This document shows, in pieces, positions 16,735 to 25,181 of a DNA stretch of 64,000 bases. The stretch lies in NCBI RefSeq assembly GCF_014648255.1, contig NZ_BMQT01000003.1:1-64000 (forward strand), given 5' to 3'. This stretch comes from Nocardioides albus. GTDB taxonomy: Bacteria; Actinomycetota; Actinomycetes; Propionibacteriales; Nocardioidaceae. Numbering within the stretch: the stretch's first letter is position 1; every line of letters starts with the position of its first letter. The position numbers and the translations under genes are program-made. The notes below the pieces were generated by a model. It had not been told where the DNA came from, searched no databases, and saw only the letters and a program-made list of their open reading frames with translations.

Positions 16735-18273
16735 GTGGACGTCAACGCATTCCTCGACGGCTTCTCGCTCGTCACCGAACCGCAGAACCTGCTCTACTGC
16801 CTGATCGGCGTGCTCATCGGCATGCTGATCGGCGTACTCCCCGGCCTCGGGCCGGCGGCCACGATCGCCATCCTGCTGCCGATCACCTACAGCATCGACC
16901 CGGTCTCCGCCATCATCATGCTGGCCGGCATCTACTACGGCGCCCAGTACGGCGGCACGATCACCTCGGTGCTCCTCCGGCTGCCGGGTGAGGCCTCATC
17001 GGTGGTCACCGTCTTCGACGGCTTCGCCCTCGCCAAGCAGGGCAAGGCGGGGACGGCCCTCGGCATCGCCGCGATCGGCTCCTTCGTCGGCGCGACCGTC
17101 TCGATCCTCGGCCTGACCCTGGTGGCCCCGCTGATCGCCGGCTGGGCGCTCAACTTCGGCGACCCGGAGTACGCCGCACTGGCCCTGCTGGGAGTCCTGC
17201 TGGTCGCCACCATCGGCAACGGCAACAAGCTCAAGGCCATGATCGCCGCCGCGCTCGGCCTACTGCTGGCCACGGTCGGCCGCGACAGCTTCAGCGGCGC
17301 CGAGCGCTTCACGTTCGGCAGCCTGCAGCTGACCGAGGGCATCGACTTCGTGGTGGTCGCGATGGGTCTCTTCGGCGTCGGCGAGATCCTCTACAACCTC
17401 GAGGAACGCCACGGGAAGCCGCACGTCCCTGCCGCCATCGCCAACATCTGGCCCTCCCGCAAGGACCTCAAGCAGTCTTCCGGCGCCATCGGCCGCGGCT
17501 CGCTGATCGGCTTCGTCCTGGGCGTGCTGCCCGGTGGCGGCGCCGTGATGTCCTCGCTGGCCGCGTACGCCACGGAGAAGCGGATCTCGAAGCACCCCGA
17601 GCGCTTCGGCCGTGGCGCCATCGAGGGCGTCGCTGCCCCCGAGACCGCCAACAACGCCGCCGCGACCTCCTCGTTCATCCCGCTGCTGACCCTCGGCATC
17701 CCGGCCAACGCGTCGATGGCGATGCTCTTTGGCGCCCTGCTGATCCTCGGCATCTCGCCCGGTCCGCAGCTGGTCGAGGAGCGCCCCGACCTGTTCTGGG
17801 GCGTCATCAACTCGATGTACATCGGCAACCTGATCCTGCTGATCCTGAGCATCCCCCTGGTGGGCATCTTCGTCCGCATCCTGCGGGTCCGCCCGGCGAT
17901 CCTGGCCCCGATCACCGCACTGATCACGATCCTGGGCGTCTACACGATCAACAACTCCACCTTCGACATCTTCGTGATGATCGTCTTCGGCCTGATCGGC
18001 TACCTGATGAAGAAGGTCGGCTTCGAGCCCGGGCCGATGGTGCTCGCCTTCGTCCTCGGCTCGATCGTGGAGGACGGCTTCCGTCGCTCGATGCTGATCT
18101 TCGACGGTGACCCGACCGGGTTCTTCACCCGACCGATCTCGGGCACCATCCTGGCCGCCTTCGTCCTGGTGGCGCTCTGGCCGGCAGCGAAGGCGATCCT
18201 GGCCCGGCGCAAGACCGCCACCGTCACCCCGGCCCCGGCCGAGCGCGACGACGTCGACACCCCGACCCGCTGA
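16735..18273 (+). CDS. tctA: Tripartite tricarboxylate transporter large membrane subunit
   Basis: 512 residues, usual size for TctA, with about twelve hydrophobic segments. Conserved patches are GVLIGVLPGLGPAATIAILLP, ILMLAGIYYGAQYGG-like and the second GVLPGGGAVMSSLAAYATEKR, followed by GIPANASMAMLFGALL. It is the sodium-driven permease of the TctABC system. The GTG start lies 13 bp after tctB. Confidence 0.93.
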   Translation: MDVNAFLDGFSLVTEPQNLLYCLIGVLIGMLIGVLPGLGPAATIAILLPITYSIDPVSAIIMLAGIYYGAQYGGTITSVLLRLPGEASSVVTVFDGFALAKQGKAGTALGIAAIGSFVGATVSILGLTLVAPLIAGWALNFGDPEYAALALLGVLLVATIGNGNKLKAMIAAALGLLLATVGRDSFSGAERFTFGSLQLTEGIDFVVVAMGLFGVGEILYNLEERHGKPHVPAAIANIWPSRKDLKQSSGAIGRGSLIGFVLGVLPGGGAVMSSLAAYATEKRISKHPERFGRGAIEGVAAPETANNAAATSSFIPLLTLGIPANASMAMLFGALLILGISPGPQLVEERPDLFWGVINSMYIGNLILLILSIPLVGIFVRILRVRPAILAPITALITILGVYTINNSTFDIFVMIVFGLIGYLMKKVGFEPGPMVLAFVLGSIVEDGFRRSMLIFDGDPTGFFTRPISGTILAAFVLVALWPAAKAILARRKTATVTPAPAERDDVDTPTR

Positions 18274-18295
18274 CCCCGTCGAGAGAAGGCAGACC

Positions 18296-18691
18296 ATGAC
18301 CATCCTGATCGGCTACGTACCCACCCCAGTCGGTGAGGCGGCGCTCGAGGCCGGCCTGGCCGAAGCGGCTGCTCGCGGCGACGACGTCATCATCATCAAC
18401 AGCCCTCGCCGCGGCGCCACCGTGGATGCCGACCTCGTCGACGAGACCACCGCTGCAGAGCTCGTCGCCCGGGCCACCGCGGCCGGCGTGACCGCACGCG
18501 TCGACCACACCACGCACGGCGCCGACATCGTGGAGACCTTCGAGGCGCTGGTCGACTCGACCGGTGCCCGGCTGATCGTGATCGGCCTGCGCCGCCGCTC
18601 CCCGGTCGGCAAGGCGCTGTTGGGCAGCGACGCCCAGCGCATCCTGCTCGATGCCCGCGTGCCCGTTCTCGCGGTCAAGCCCACCGCATGA
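18296..18691 (+). CDS. UspA-type universal stress protein
   Basis: 131 residues with the single-domain Usp fold. It starts MTILIGYVPTPVGEAAL and ends with the nucleotide-binding loop GLRRRSPVGKALLGSDAQRILLDARVPVLAV (pattern G-2x-G-9x-G-S/T-like). The ATG at 18296 follows tctA by 22 bp with gagagaaggc as ribosome binding site; its stop overlaps the next start (ATGA). Usp proteins linked to TRAP and TTT transporters may bind ATP and tune uptake. Confidence 0.88.
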   Translation: MTILIGYVPTPVGEAALEAGLAEAAARGDDVIIINSPRRGATVDADLVDETTAAELVARATAAGVTARVDHTTHGADIVETFEALVDSTGARLIVIGLRRRSPVGKALLGSDAQRILLDARVPVLAVKPTA

Positions 18692-19965
18692 GCTCCAGCC
18701 GGATCTCCAAGGTCGTCGTCACCCCGGTCGCGTTCGCCGACCCACCGCTGCTCAACGTCGTCGGCGTCCACCAGCCGTGGGCGCTGCGCGCGATCGTCGA
18801 GCTCCACACCGACACCGGCCTGGTCGGCCTCGGGGAGACGTACGCCGACGAGACCCATCTCGCCCGGCTGGACGCCGTGGCCCAGGCGCTCCCCGGCTCG
18901 GACCCCTACGACGCCAACGCCCTGAGACGGCTCGTCGTCGACGTGCTCGGCAAGGAGACCGGCGGGGCCGGTGCCTCCTTCGGCGGCATGCTCGACGTCT
19001 CCTCCGCAGTCGACACCGTCTACTCCCCCTTCGAGGTCGCCTGCCTCGACCTGGTCGGCCGAGAGACCGGCCGGCCGGTGAGCGACCTGCTCGGCGGCGC
19101 GGTGCGCGACCGGGTGCCGTTCAGCGGCTACCTCTTCTACAAGTGGGCGGGCCACCCCGGCTCTGCCGACGGTGGGCCCGACGACGACTGGGGCGAGGCG
19201 CTGAACCCCGACCAGATCGTCGCCCAGGCCAAACGCATGGTCGAGGGCTGGGGCTTCGGCTCGCTCAAGCTCAAGGGCGGGGTCTTCCACCCCGACGAGG
19301 AGTGTGCCGCGATCGAGGCGCTGCGCGATGCCTTCCCGGACCTGCCGCTCCGGCTCGACCCCAACGGCGCCTGGACCCCGGAGACGTCGGTGAAGGTCGC
19401 CGAGCGGCTGGCCGGCGTCGTGGAGTATCTCGAGGACCCCACCCCGGGCATCGATGGGATGGCCCAGGTCGCGGCTCGCACCGACGTACCTCTGGCGACC
19501 AACATGTGCGTGATCGCCTTCGAGCACCTCAAACCGGCGATCGCCGCCGACGCGGTCCAGATCGTGCTCTCCGACCATCATCTGTGGGGTGGGCTGCGCC
19601 GCTCGGCGCTGCTGGGCGGCATCACCGACACCTTCGGGATGGGTCTGTCGATGCACAGCAACTCCCACCTCGGCGTCTCGCTGGCCGCGATGGTCCAGCT
19701 AGCCGCCGCGACGCCGAACCTGACCTACGCCTGCGACACCCACTATCCGTGGAAGACCCAGGACGTCGTACGTTCCGGGGTGCTCGACTTCGACGACGGC
19801 TCGGTCGCTGTTCCGACCGGTCCTGGCCTGGGCGTGGAGCTCGACCGGGATCTGCTCGGTGAGCTGCACGAGCAGTACCTCAGCTGCGGCGTACGCCGCC
19901 GGGAGGACACCGTCTACATGCGTTCGATCGAGCCTGGATTCACTCCGAACACCTCCCGCTGGTGA
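18688..19965 (+). CDS. Glucarate dehydratase-like enolase-superfamily enzyme
   Basis: 425 residues with about the same core as GudD: SLKLKGGVFHPDEE (KxK), LRLDPNGAWT, YLEDPTPG, ATNMCV and the His base in MGLSMHSNSHLG. It differs from the gene at 8010-9347 in the lid region, so its substrate may be another aldarate such as galactarate or idarate. It is translationally coupled to the usp gene and ends the tct operon. Confidence 0.85.
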   Translation: MSSSRISKVVVTPVAFADPPLLNVVGVHQPWALRAIVELHTDTGLVGLGETYADETHLARLDAVAQALPGSDPYDANALRRLVVDVLGKETGGAGASFGGMLDVSSAVDTVYSPFEVACLDLVGRETGRPVSDLLGGAVRDRVPFSGYLFYKWAGHPGSADGGPDDDWGEALNPDQIVAQAKRMVEGWGFGSLKLKGGVFHPDEECAAIEALRDAFPDLPLRLDPNGAWTPETSVKVAERLAGVVEYLEDPTPGIDGMAQVAARTDVPLATNMCVIAFEHLKPAIAADAVQIVLSDHHLWGGLRRSALLGGITDTFGMGLSMHSNSHLGVSLAAMVQLAAATPNLTYACDTHYPWKTQDVVRSGVLDFDDGSVAVPTGPGLGVELDRDLLGELHEQYLSCGVRRREDTVYMRSIEPGFTPNTSRW

Positions 19966-20004
19966 CCCTCGTCGACAATGCCCTGAGGGTATCGACTGAT
20001 GCGA

Positions 20005-20027
20005 TATTCGGCTTGGACACGAATCGC
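20005..20027 (+). promoter_or_regulatory. Shared promoter/operator motif upstream of the TRAP operon
   Basis: tattcggcttggacacgaat followed by cgc. TTGGAC is 18 bp from cagtct. Here ATTCG and CGAAT also form an inverted repeat around the hexamer. It lies about 80 bp before the GTG of the first gene. Confidence 0.55.
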
Positions 20028-20102
20028 CAATCCTGACAGTCTCCTGTGACCAGGGCCACAAGTGGGCCCGGTCACAGAACGACGAGCCAGGAGTAGACAC
20101 CG

Positions 20103-21311
20103 GTGACACAGTTGGATGCAGGCGAGACCGAGGCGATACCGCCGGTACCGGTCGTCGGCTACGCCTATCCCTGGGACGTAGTCGACGATCCCAAGTTCGC
20201 AGATCGCGCCCGGAGCCTCGGCGTCTCGAAGATCGCCCTCGCCGCCGCCTACCACACCACGCGCGCCGCGACCCCGCTCCACCCCGAGCACCGCATCGTC
20301 GAGGCCCGCAGCGCGGCGCTCTACCGCCCGGTGCGCACCGAGGCGTGGGACGGCGCCCGGCTGGTGCCGCCGCCCGCCACCTGGGTCGCCGCCGAGGATC
20401 CCTACGGCGAGGCGACCGCCATCCTGACCGACGCGGGGTTCGAGGTCGCCGCCTGGATCGTGCTGACCCACTCCAGCCGCCTCGGCGAGGCCAATCCCGA
20501 CCTCGCGGTCGTCAACTGCTGGGGCGAGCCCTACGCGTACGCACTGTGTGCCCGCCACGAGGACGTCCGCCGCTACGCGGAGACCCTGGCCGCCGAGGCC
20601 GTCCGCGACACCCCGACCTCGACGGTCATCCTGGAGGCCTGCGGCCAGCTCGGCTTCGGCCACGGGGGCCACCATGAGAAGACCGACGGTGCCTACGACG
20701 CCGCCACCCAGCAGCTGCTCTCGATCTGCTGCTGCGCGGACTGCCGTGAGGACTGGGCCGGCCGCGGGCTCGACGCCGACGCCACCGTGGCGGCCCTGCG
20801 CGCCGCGACCGGCCCTGACGCCGCTGACGCCACCGTTGACGCCGAGGCCCTGGACACGATCCTCGCCTCCCGCCACGCCGCGGCCGACGAGCTCCGCCAC
20901 CAGGTGATCGCCGCCGTACGCGAGGCCGCCCCCGCTGTCGTCGAGATCGCCCTGCACGCCCAGCCCGACCCCTGGGCCACCGGCGCCAACCCGGGTCTGA
21001 CCCCGACCGCCGCCGACGACGTCGACGTGGTCATCGCCGCCTGCTGGCCGACCACCGAGGCCTCGGTGGAGACCGGGCGTCGGCTGGCCGGGGCGGTCGC
21101 CGGCAAGGCGGTCGCCGCTGCGTACGTCACTGTTCTCCCGCCCACCACCGAGGACGCCTTCGGTGGACATGTGCGGGCCCTGGTCGATGCCGGGATCGAC
21201 CAGATCCACCTCTACCACCTCGGTCTGGCGGGCGCGGACAGGCAACACCTGCTCGCCGCGGCGACCGAGGTCCCCCACCACCGCCGCGACGAGGACGGAC
21301 TGACGGTATGA
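20103..21311 (+). CDS. Uncharacterised barrel-like protein with a Cys-rich motif, TRAP-linked
   Basis: 402 residues. I do not know a characterised homologue. The pattern (GYAYPWDVV at the start, KIALAAAYHTTR, FEVAAWIVLTHSSRLGEANPDLAVVNCWG, a long helical second half) recalls TIM-barrel glycoside hydrolase-like hypothetical proteins that carry a C-F-C-x2-C signature; here it reads SICCCADCRED at about residue 205. GTG start, 80 bp after the shared promoter motif, and its stop overlaps dctQ by 4 bp. Its place at the head of a uronate uptake operon suggests action on an oligouronide or an imported acid sugar. Confidence 0.7.
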   Translation: MTQLDAGETEAIPPVPVVGYAYPWDVVDDPKFADRARSLGVSKIALAAAYHTTRAATPLHPEHRIVEARSAALYRPVRTEAWDGARLVPPPATWVAAEDPYGEATAILTDAGFEVAAWIVLTHSSRLGEANPDLAVVNCWGEPYAYALCARHEDVRRYAETLAAEAVRDTPTSTVILEACGQLGFGHGGHHEKTDGAYDAATQQLLSICCCADCREDWAGRGLDADATVAALRAATGPDAADATVDAEALDTILASRHAAADELRHQVIAAVREAAPAVVEIALHAQPDPWATGANPGLTPTAADDVDVVIAACWPTTEASVETGRRLAGAVAGKAVAAAYVTVLPPTTEDAFGGHVRALVDAGIDQIHLYHLGLAGADRQHLLAAATEVPHHRRDEDGLTV

Positions 21312-21823
21312 ACACACGCAACGAGAACGGGGCCTTCCACCGCGCCTGGCGCGCGGTCGACCTCGTCTTCGAGATCTTCTGCCTCCTGTGCCTGCTGGCC
21401 ACGCTGCTGATCGTGCTCTGGCAGGTCTTCAGCCGCGAGCTGCTGAGCAACTCCCCCAGCTGGAGCGAGGAGAGCGCCCGGATCCTGCTGGTCTGGATCG
21501 GCTTCCTCGGCGCCACGATCGGCTTCCGCGAGGGCGCCCACATCGCGGTCACCTTCCTGGTGGACAGGTTCCCGGCGACCCTCCAGTCGGTGATCGACCG
21601 CGCCGTCCAGGTGCTGCTGATGTTCTTCGGGCTCTTCCTGATCGTCCAGGGCAGCCAGTTCGTCGCCGATGCCATGGCCGCGACCCTGCCCGGCACCGGG
21701 CTCCCGCGCAGCGTTCTCTACATCATGATGCCGGTCGCCGGCGCCATGCTCATCCTCTACACCGTCCTCCAGGCCTTCGGCATCAACACCCAGCGGTACG
21801 CCGAGTCCGACGAGATCGACTGA
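21308..21823 (+). CDS. dctQ: TRAP transporter small membrane subunit
   Basis: 171 residues, DctQ family, four membrane helices. The conserved WSEESARILLVWIGFLGATIGFREGAHIAV block is clear. It pairs with DctM to form the permease. Coupled to the preceding gene by an ATGA overlap. Confidence 0.92.
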   Translation: MNTRNENGAFHRAWRAVDLVFEIFCLLCLLATLLIVLWQVFSRELLSNSPSWSEESARILLVWIGFLGATIGFREGAHIAVTFLVDRFPATLQSVIDRAVQVLLMFFGLFLIVQGSQFVADAMAATLPGTGLPRSVLYIMMPVAGAMLILYTVLQAFGINTQRYAESDEID

Positions 21824-21838
21824 GCCGGGAGCCCCCAC

Positions 21839-23134
21839 ATGCCTATCGACCCGCTTGCCATCACCATCCTGCTCGGCAGCTTCGCCGCCCTGATCCTGCT
21901 CCGTGTGCCGGTGGCCCTCGCCCTCGCCCTGGCCGCCATCTTCGAGGCCCTCTACATCGGCCTTCCGCTGACCATCGTCGGCCAGCGGATGGTCGCCGGA
22001 CTCGACACCTTCGCCCTGCTCGCGATCCCGTTCTTCATCCTCGGCGGAGAGATCATGGGCGCCGGCGGCATCTCCCGGCGCCTGATCGCCCTGGCCGGCC
22101 TGCTCGTCGGCTGGGTCCGCGGCGGCCTCGGGATGGTCAACATCGGCGCCTCGACCTTCTTCGGTGCCCTGTCGGGCTCCTCCGTCGCGGATGTCTCCGC
22201 GATCGGCTCGGTGACCATCCCGATGATGAAGAAGCGCGGCTACGACACCGACTACGCCGTCGCGGTCACCGTCTCCGGCGCCACCCAGGCGGTCATGATC
22301 CCGCCGAGCCACAACCTGATCATCTACTCGATGGCCGCCGGGGGCGTCTCCATCGGCGCCCTGTTCACCGCGGGTGTCGTGCCCGGGATCATGCTCGGCG
22401 CCTCGCTGATGGTGATGGCGTACATCGTGGCGGTCAAGCGCGGCTACCCGAAGGAGGAGCTCGTCCCGATCAAGGAGGTCCCGAAGATCGTGGCCGAGGG
22501 CCTGCTCAGCCTGCTGATGCCGGTGATCATCCTGGGCGGCATCCTCAGCGGGCTCTTCACCGCGACCGAGTCGGCGGCGATCGCCTGCCTGTACGCCTTC
22601 ATCCTGACCTTCTTCGTCTACCGCGACCTGCCGCTCAAGGCAATGGTCCCGATCATGCAGAGCGCGCTGCGCACCCTCGGCGTGGTGCTGTTCATCATCG
22701 CCGCCGCCGGCGCCTTCGGCTACTTCCTGGCGTTCCTGCAGGTGCCCAAGCTGGCCACCGACGCCCTGCTCGGCGTCTCCGACAACATCGTCGTCGTCCT
22801 GCTCCTGGTCAACCTGCTGCTGCTCGTGCTCGGCGCGATCATGGACATGGCCCCGCTGATCGTGATCATGACCCCGATCCTGCTGCCGGTAGCCACCGGG
22901 CTCGGCATGGACCCGGTCCAGTTCGGGATCATGCTCGTCTTCAACCTGGCCATCGGCCTGATCACGCCACCGGTCGGCAACGTCCTCTTCGTCGGCTGCG
23001 CCATCGGACGTACGTCGATCGAGAAGGTCATGAAGATGGTCGGCCTCTTCCTGATCCCGATGCTCATCGTCCTGATGCTGATCACCTACGTCCCGTTCTT
23101 CTCCCTCGCCCTCCCCGATGTCCTGGGTCAGTGA
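21839..23134 (+). CDS. dctM: TRAP transporter large membrane subunit
   Basis: 431 residues, full length for DctM, about twelve membrane segments. Signatures include FALLAIPFFILGGEIMGAGGISRRLIALA, NIGASTFFGALSGSSVADVSAIGSV and VMIPPSHNLIIYS. It is the sodium-coupled permease for the solute bound by DctP. It starts 15 bp after dctQ. Confidence 0.94.
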   Translation: MPIDPLAITILLGSFAALILLRVPVALALALAAIFEALYIGLPLTIVGQRMVAGLDTFALLAIPFFILGGEIMGAGGISRRLIALAGLLVGWVRGGLGMVNIGASTFFGALSGSSVADVSAIGSVTIPMMKKRGYDTDYAVAVTVSGATQAVMIPPSHNLIIYSMAAGGVSIGALFTAGVVPGIMLGASLMVMAYIVAVKRGYPKEELVPIKEVPKIVAEGLLSLLMPVIILGGILSGLFTATESAAIACLYAFILTFFVYRDLPLKAMVPIMQSALRTLGVVLFIIAAAGAFGYFLAFLQVPKLATDALLGVSDNIVVVLLLVNLLLLVLGAIMDMAPLIVIMTPILLPVATGLGMDPVQFGIMLVFNLAIGLITPPVGNVLFVGCAIGRTSIEKVMKMVGLFLIPMLIVLMLITYVPFFSLALPDVLGQ

Positions 23135-23184
23135 GCTCGGGCCAACCAGCTCGGTCAAGTAGTCACCATCGAAAGGAACCAACC

Positions 23185-24237
23185 ATGAACACCGCATCCC
23201 CCAGACCGGTCGCCCGGCGCTCACTGTTCAAAGCCGGCGCCTTCGGCGCCGCGGCCGTCGCCGGCGGCCTCGCCCTCAGCGCGTGCGGCGGAGGGTCTCT
23301 CGCCGGCAGCGGCGGTGGCGGCGGAGGGTCGAAGACCTTCAAGCTCGCCGAGACCCACCCCGACGACTACCCGACCACCCTGGGTGACCAGAAGTTCGCC
23401 GAGCTGGCCGAGAAGTACAGCGACGGCCGGATCAAGATCCAGGTCTACCCGAACGCCCAGCTGGGCGAGGAGTCCGACGCCATCGAGCAGGTGCAGATGG
23501 GCTCGATCGAGATGACCCGGATCAGCTCGGCCCCGATGGGCGAGTTCGTGCCCGCGATGGGCCTGTTCAGCCTGCCGTACCTCTTCGACGACGCCGACCA
23601 CCTGTGGCGCTTCCTCGACAGCGAGAGCGGCAAGAAGCTGCTCGCCGAGACCGAGAGCGCCGGCTTCAAGGGCCTGGGCTACTTCGACCCCGGCGCTCGC
23701 AGCTTCTACACCTCGAAGAAGCCGATCAAGGCGCCGGCGGACGTCAAGGGACTCAAGATCCGGGTCCAGGAGTCACAGGTGCAGATCGACTTCATCAAGG
23801 CGCTCGGCGGTTCCCCCACCCCGATGGACTACGGCGAGGTCTACAGCTCGCTGCAGAGCGGGCTGCTCGACGGCGCCGAGAACAACGAGCCGTCCTACCT
23901 CTCCGCCTCCCACTACGAGGTCGCGAAGAACTACACCCTGGACCGCCACATGCGCGTCGCCGAGGTGCTGCTCATCAACAAGGACACCTTCGACGGGCTC
24001 GACGCCAAGGACCAGGAGGCCCTCCAGAAGGCCGCCACCGAGGCCGCTCCGTTCCAGCGCGAGAAGTGGGACGCCCAGGTCGATTCCGACCTCGAGAAGC
24101 TCCGCGGCGAGGGGATCACGATCAACGAGATCACCGACCTGGCCCCCTGGCGCGAGGCGACCAAGTCGGTCATCGACAAGCACGGTGCCGAGCTCGGCGA
24201 GTACCTCGACGCCGTCGAAGAGCTCCGCACCGCCTGA
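23185..24237 (+). CDS. dctP: TRAP transporter solute-binding lipoprotein
   Basis: 350 residues. The N terminus combines a twin-arginine motif (ARRSLFKAG) with a lipobox (ALSAC) and a Gly/Ser linker, so it is a Tat-exported lipoprotein. The DctP-fold markers [46 protein letters not shown] are intact, including the Arg that binds the ligand carboxylate. Family members with this pattern bind uronates such as galacturonate and glucuronate, in keeping with the uronate dehydrogenase gene that follows. Confidence 0.92.
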   Translation: MNTASPRPVARRSLFKAGAFGAAAVAGGLALSACGGGSLAGSGGGGGGSKTFKLAETHPDDYPTTLGDQKFAELAEKYSDGRIKIQVYPNAQLGEESDAIEQVQMGSIEMTRISSAPMGEFVPAMGLFSLPYLFDDADHLWRFLDSESGKKLLAETESAGFKGLGYFDPGARSFYTSKKPIKAPADVKGLKIRVQESQVQIDFIKALGGSPTPMDYGEVYSSLQSGLLDGAENNEPSYLSASHYEVAKNYTLDRHMRVAEVLLINKDTFDGLDAKDQEALQKAATEAAPFQREKWDAQVDSDLEKLRGEGITINEITDLAPWREATKSVIDKHGAELGEYLDAVEELRTA

Positions 24238-24269
24238 TCACCCCTGATCCCACCCAACCGGAAGGAACC

Positions 24270-25094
24270 ATGTCCGAGACCGTACTCATCACCGGCGCCA
24301 ACGGCGTCGTCGGGCGGCTGATGCGCCCCCGCCTCGCCCGCGAGGGCCGGGTGCTTCGCCTCCTCGACATCGTACGTCCCGAGCCCGCCGCCGAGGGCGA
24401 GGCCGTCGAGGTCATCGAGGCAACGGTGACCGACGAGGCGGCGATGCGCGCCGCCTGCGAGGGCGTGGACGCGATCATCCACCTGGGTGGCATCAGCGTC
24501 GAGGCCCCGTGGGCCGACATCCTCTCGGCCAACATCGACGGCACCCGGGTGGTCCTCGAGGCCGCCCGGGACGCCGGCGTACGTCGCGTCGTGCTCGCCT
24601 CGAGCAACCACGCGACCGGCTTCTACGACCTCGATTCGGCTCCGGCGGGCGGCCTCCCGGCAGACGTCTTCCCCCGGCCCGACACCTACTACGGGGTCAG
24701 CAAGGTCGCGATCGAGGCCCTCGGGAGCCTCTTCCACGACCGCTACGGCATCGACGTCACCGCGCTGCGGATCGGCTCGTGCTTCGAGAAGCCGTGGGAC
24801 CGCCGCTCGTTGTGGACCTGGATGTCCCCCGACGACGGCGCCCGCCTCTTGGAGGCGTGCCTGGCGACCCCCGAGCCCGGCTACCGGGTGGTGTGGGGCA
24901 TCTCCCGCAACACCCGCAACTGGTGGTCGCTGGAGGCCGGCGAGGCGATCGGCTACCACCCGCAGGACGACTCCGAGGTCTTCGCAGCCGAGCTGCTCGG
25001 TGACGGTGTCGACGACGGCCCCCAGGGGCCGGAGGAGCGGCTGGCGGGCGGCAAGTTCTGCTTCACCCCGCTCGGCGAGCACCAGGAGAAGTAA
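24270..25094 (+). CDS. udh: Uronate dehydrogenase (NAD)
   Basis: 274-residue extended SDR. NAD-binding motif VLITGANGVVGRLMRPRLA at the N terminus, the SSN segment and the catalytic Tyr-Lys in YYGVSKVAIEALG. The length and the C-terminal WGISRNTRNWW block fit bacterial uronate dehydrogenases, which oxidise galacturonate or glucuronate to the aldarolactone. Products feed the dehydratases in this window. Last gene of the rightward operon, followed by a terminator. Confidence 0.9.
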   Translation: MSETVLITGANGVVGRLMRPRLAREGRVLRLLDIVRPEPAAEGEAVEVIEATVTDEAAMRAACEGVDAIIHLGGISVEAPWADILSANIDGTRVVLEAARDAGVRRVVLASSNHATGFYDLDSAPAGGLPADVFPRPDTYYGVSKVAIEALGSLFHDRYGIDVTALRIGSCFEKPWDRRSLWTWMSPDDGARLLEACLATPEPGYRVVWGISRNTRNWWSLEAGEAIGYHPQDDSEVFAAELLGDGVDDGPQGPEERLAGGKFCFTPLGEHQEK

Positions 25095-25121
25095 CCGGTC
25101 TCGACAACAGGCCCCATGGGG

Positions 25122-25160
25122 AACGGGTGGCCCGGCGATCGCCGGGCCACCCGTTCTCTT
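25122..25160 (+). terminator. Strong terminator hairpin after udh
   Basis: A perfect 34-bp palindrome (17-bp arms beginning aacgggtggcccggc) followed by ctcttt. It separates udh from the convergent pectate lyase gene and may work in both directions. Confidence 0.85.
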
Positions 25161-25181
25161 TGCTCAGCCGGTCTCAGCCGG

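Noticed and set aside
15636-16775. 379-codon open frame on the - strand
   Set aside because: Antisense across tctC and tctB; composition of a shadow frame.
21388-24237. 949-codon open frame over dctQM and into dctP
   Set aside because: Only its last 350 residues (dctP, from 23185) are real; the first part is Arg/Pro-rich shadow of dctQ and dctM in another frame.
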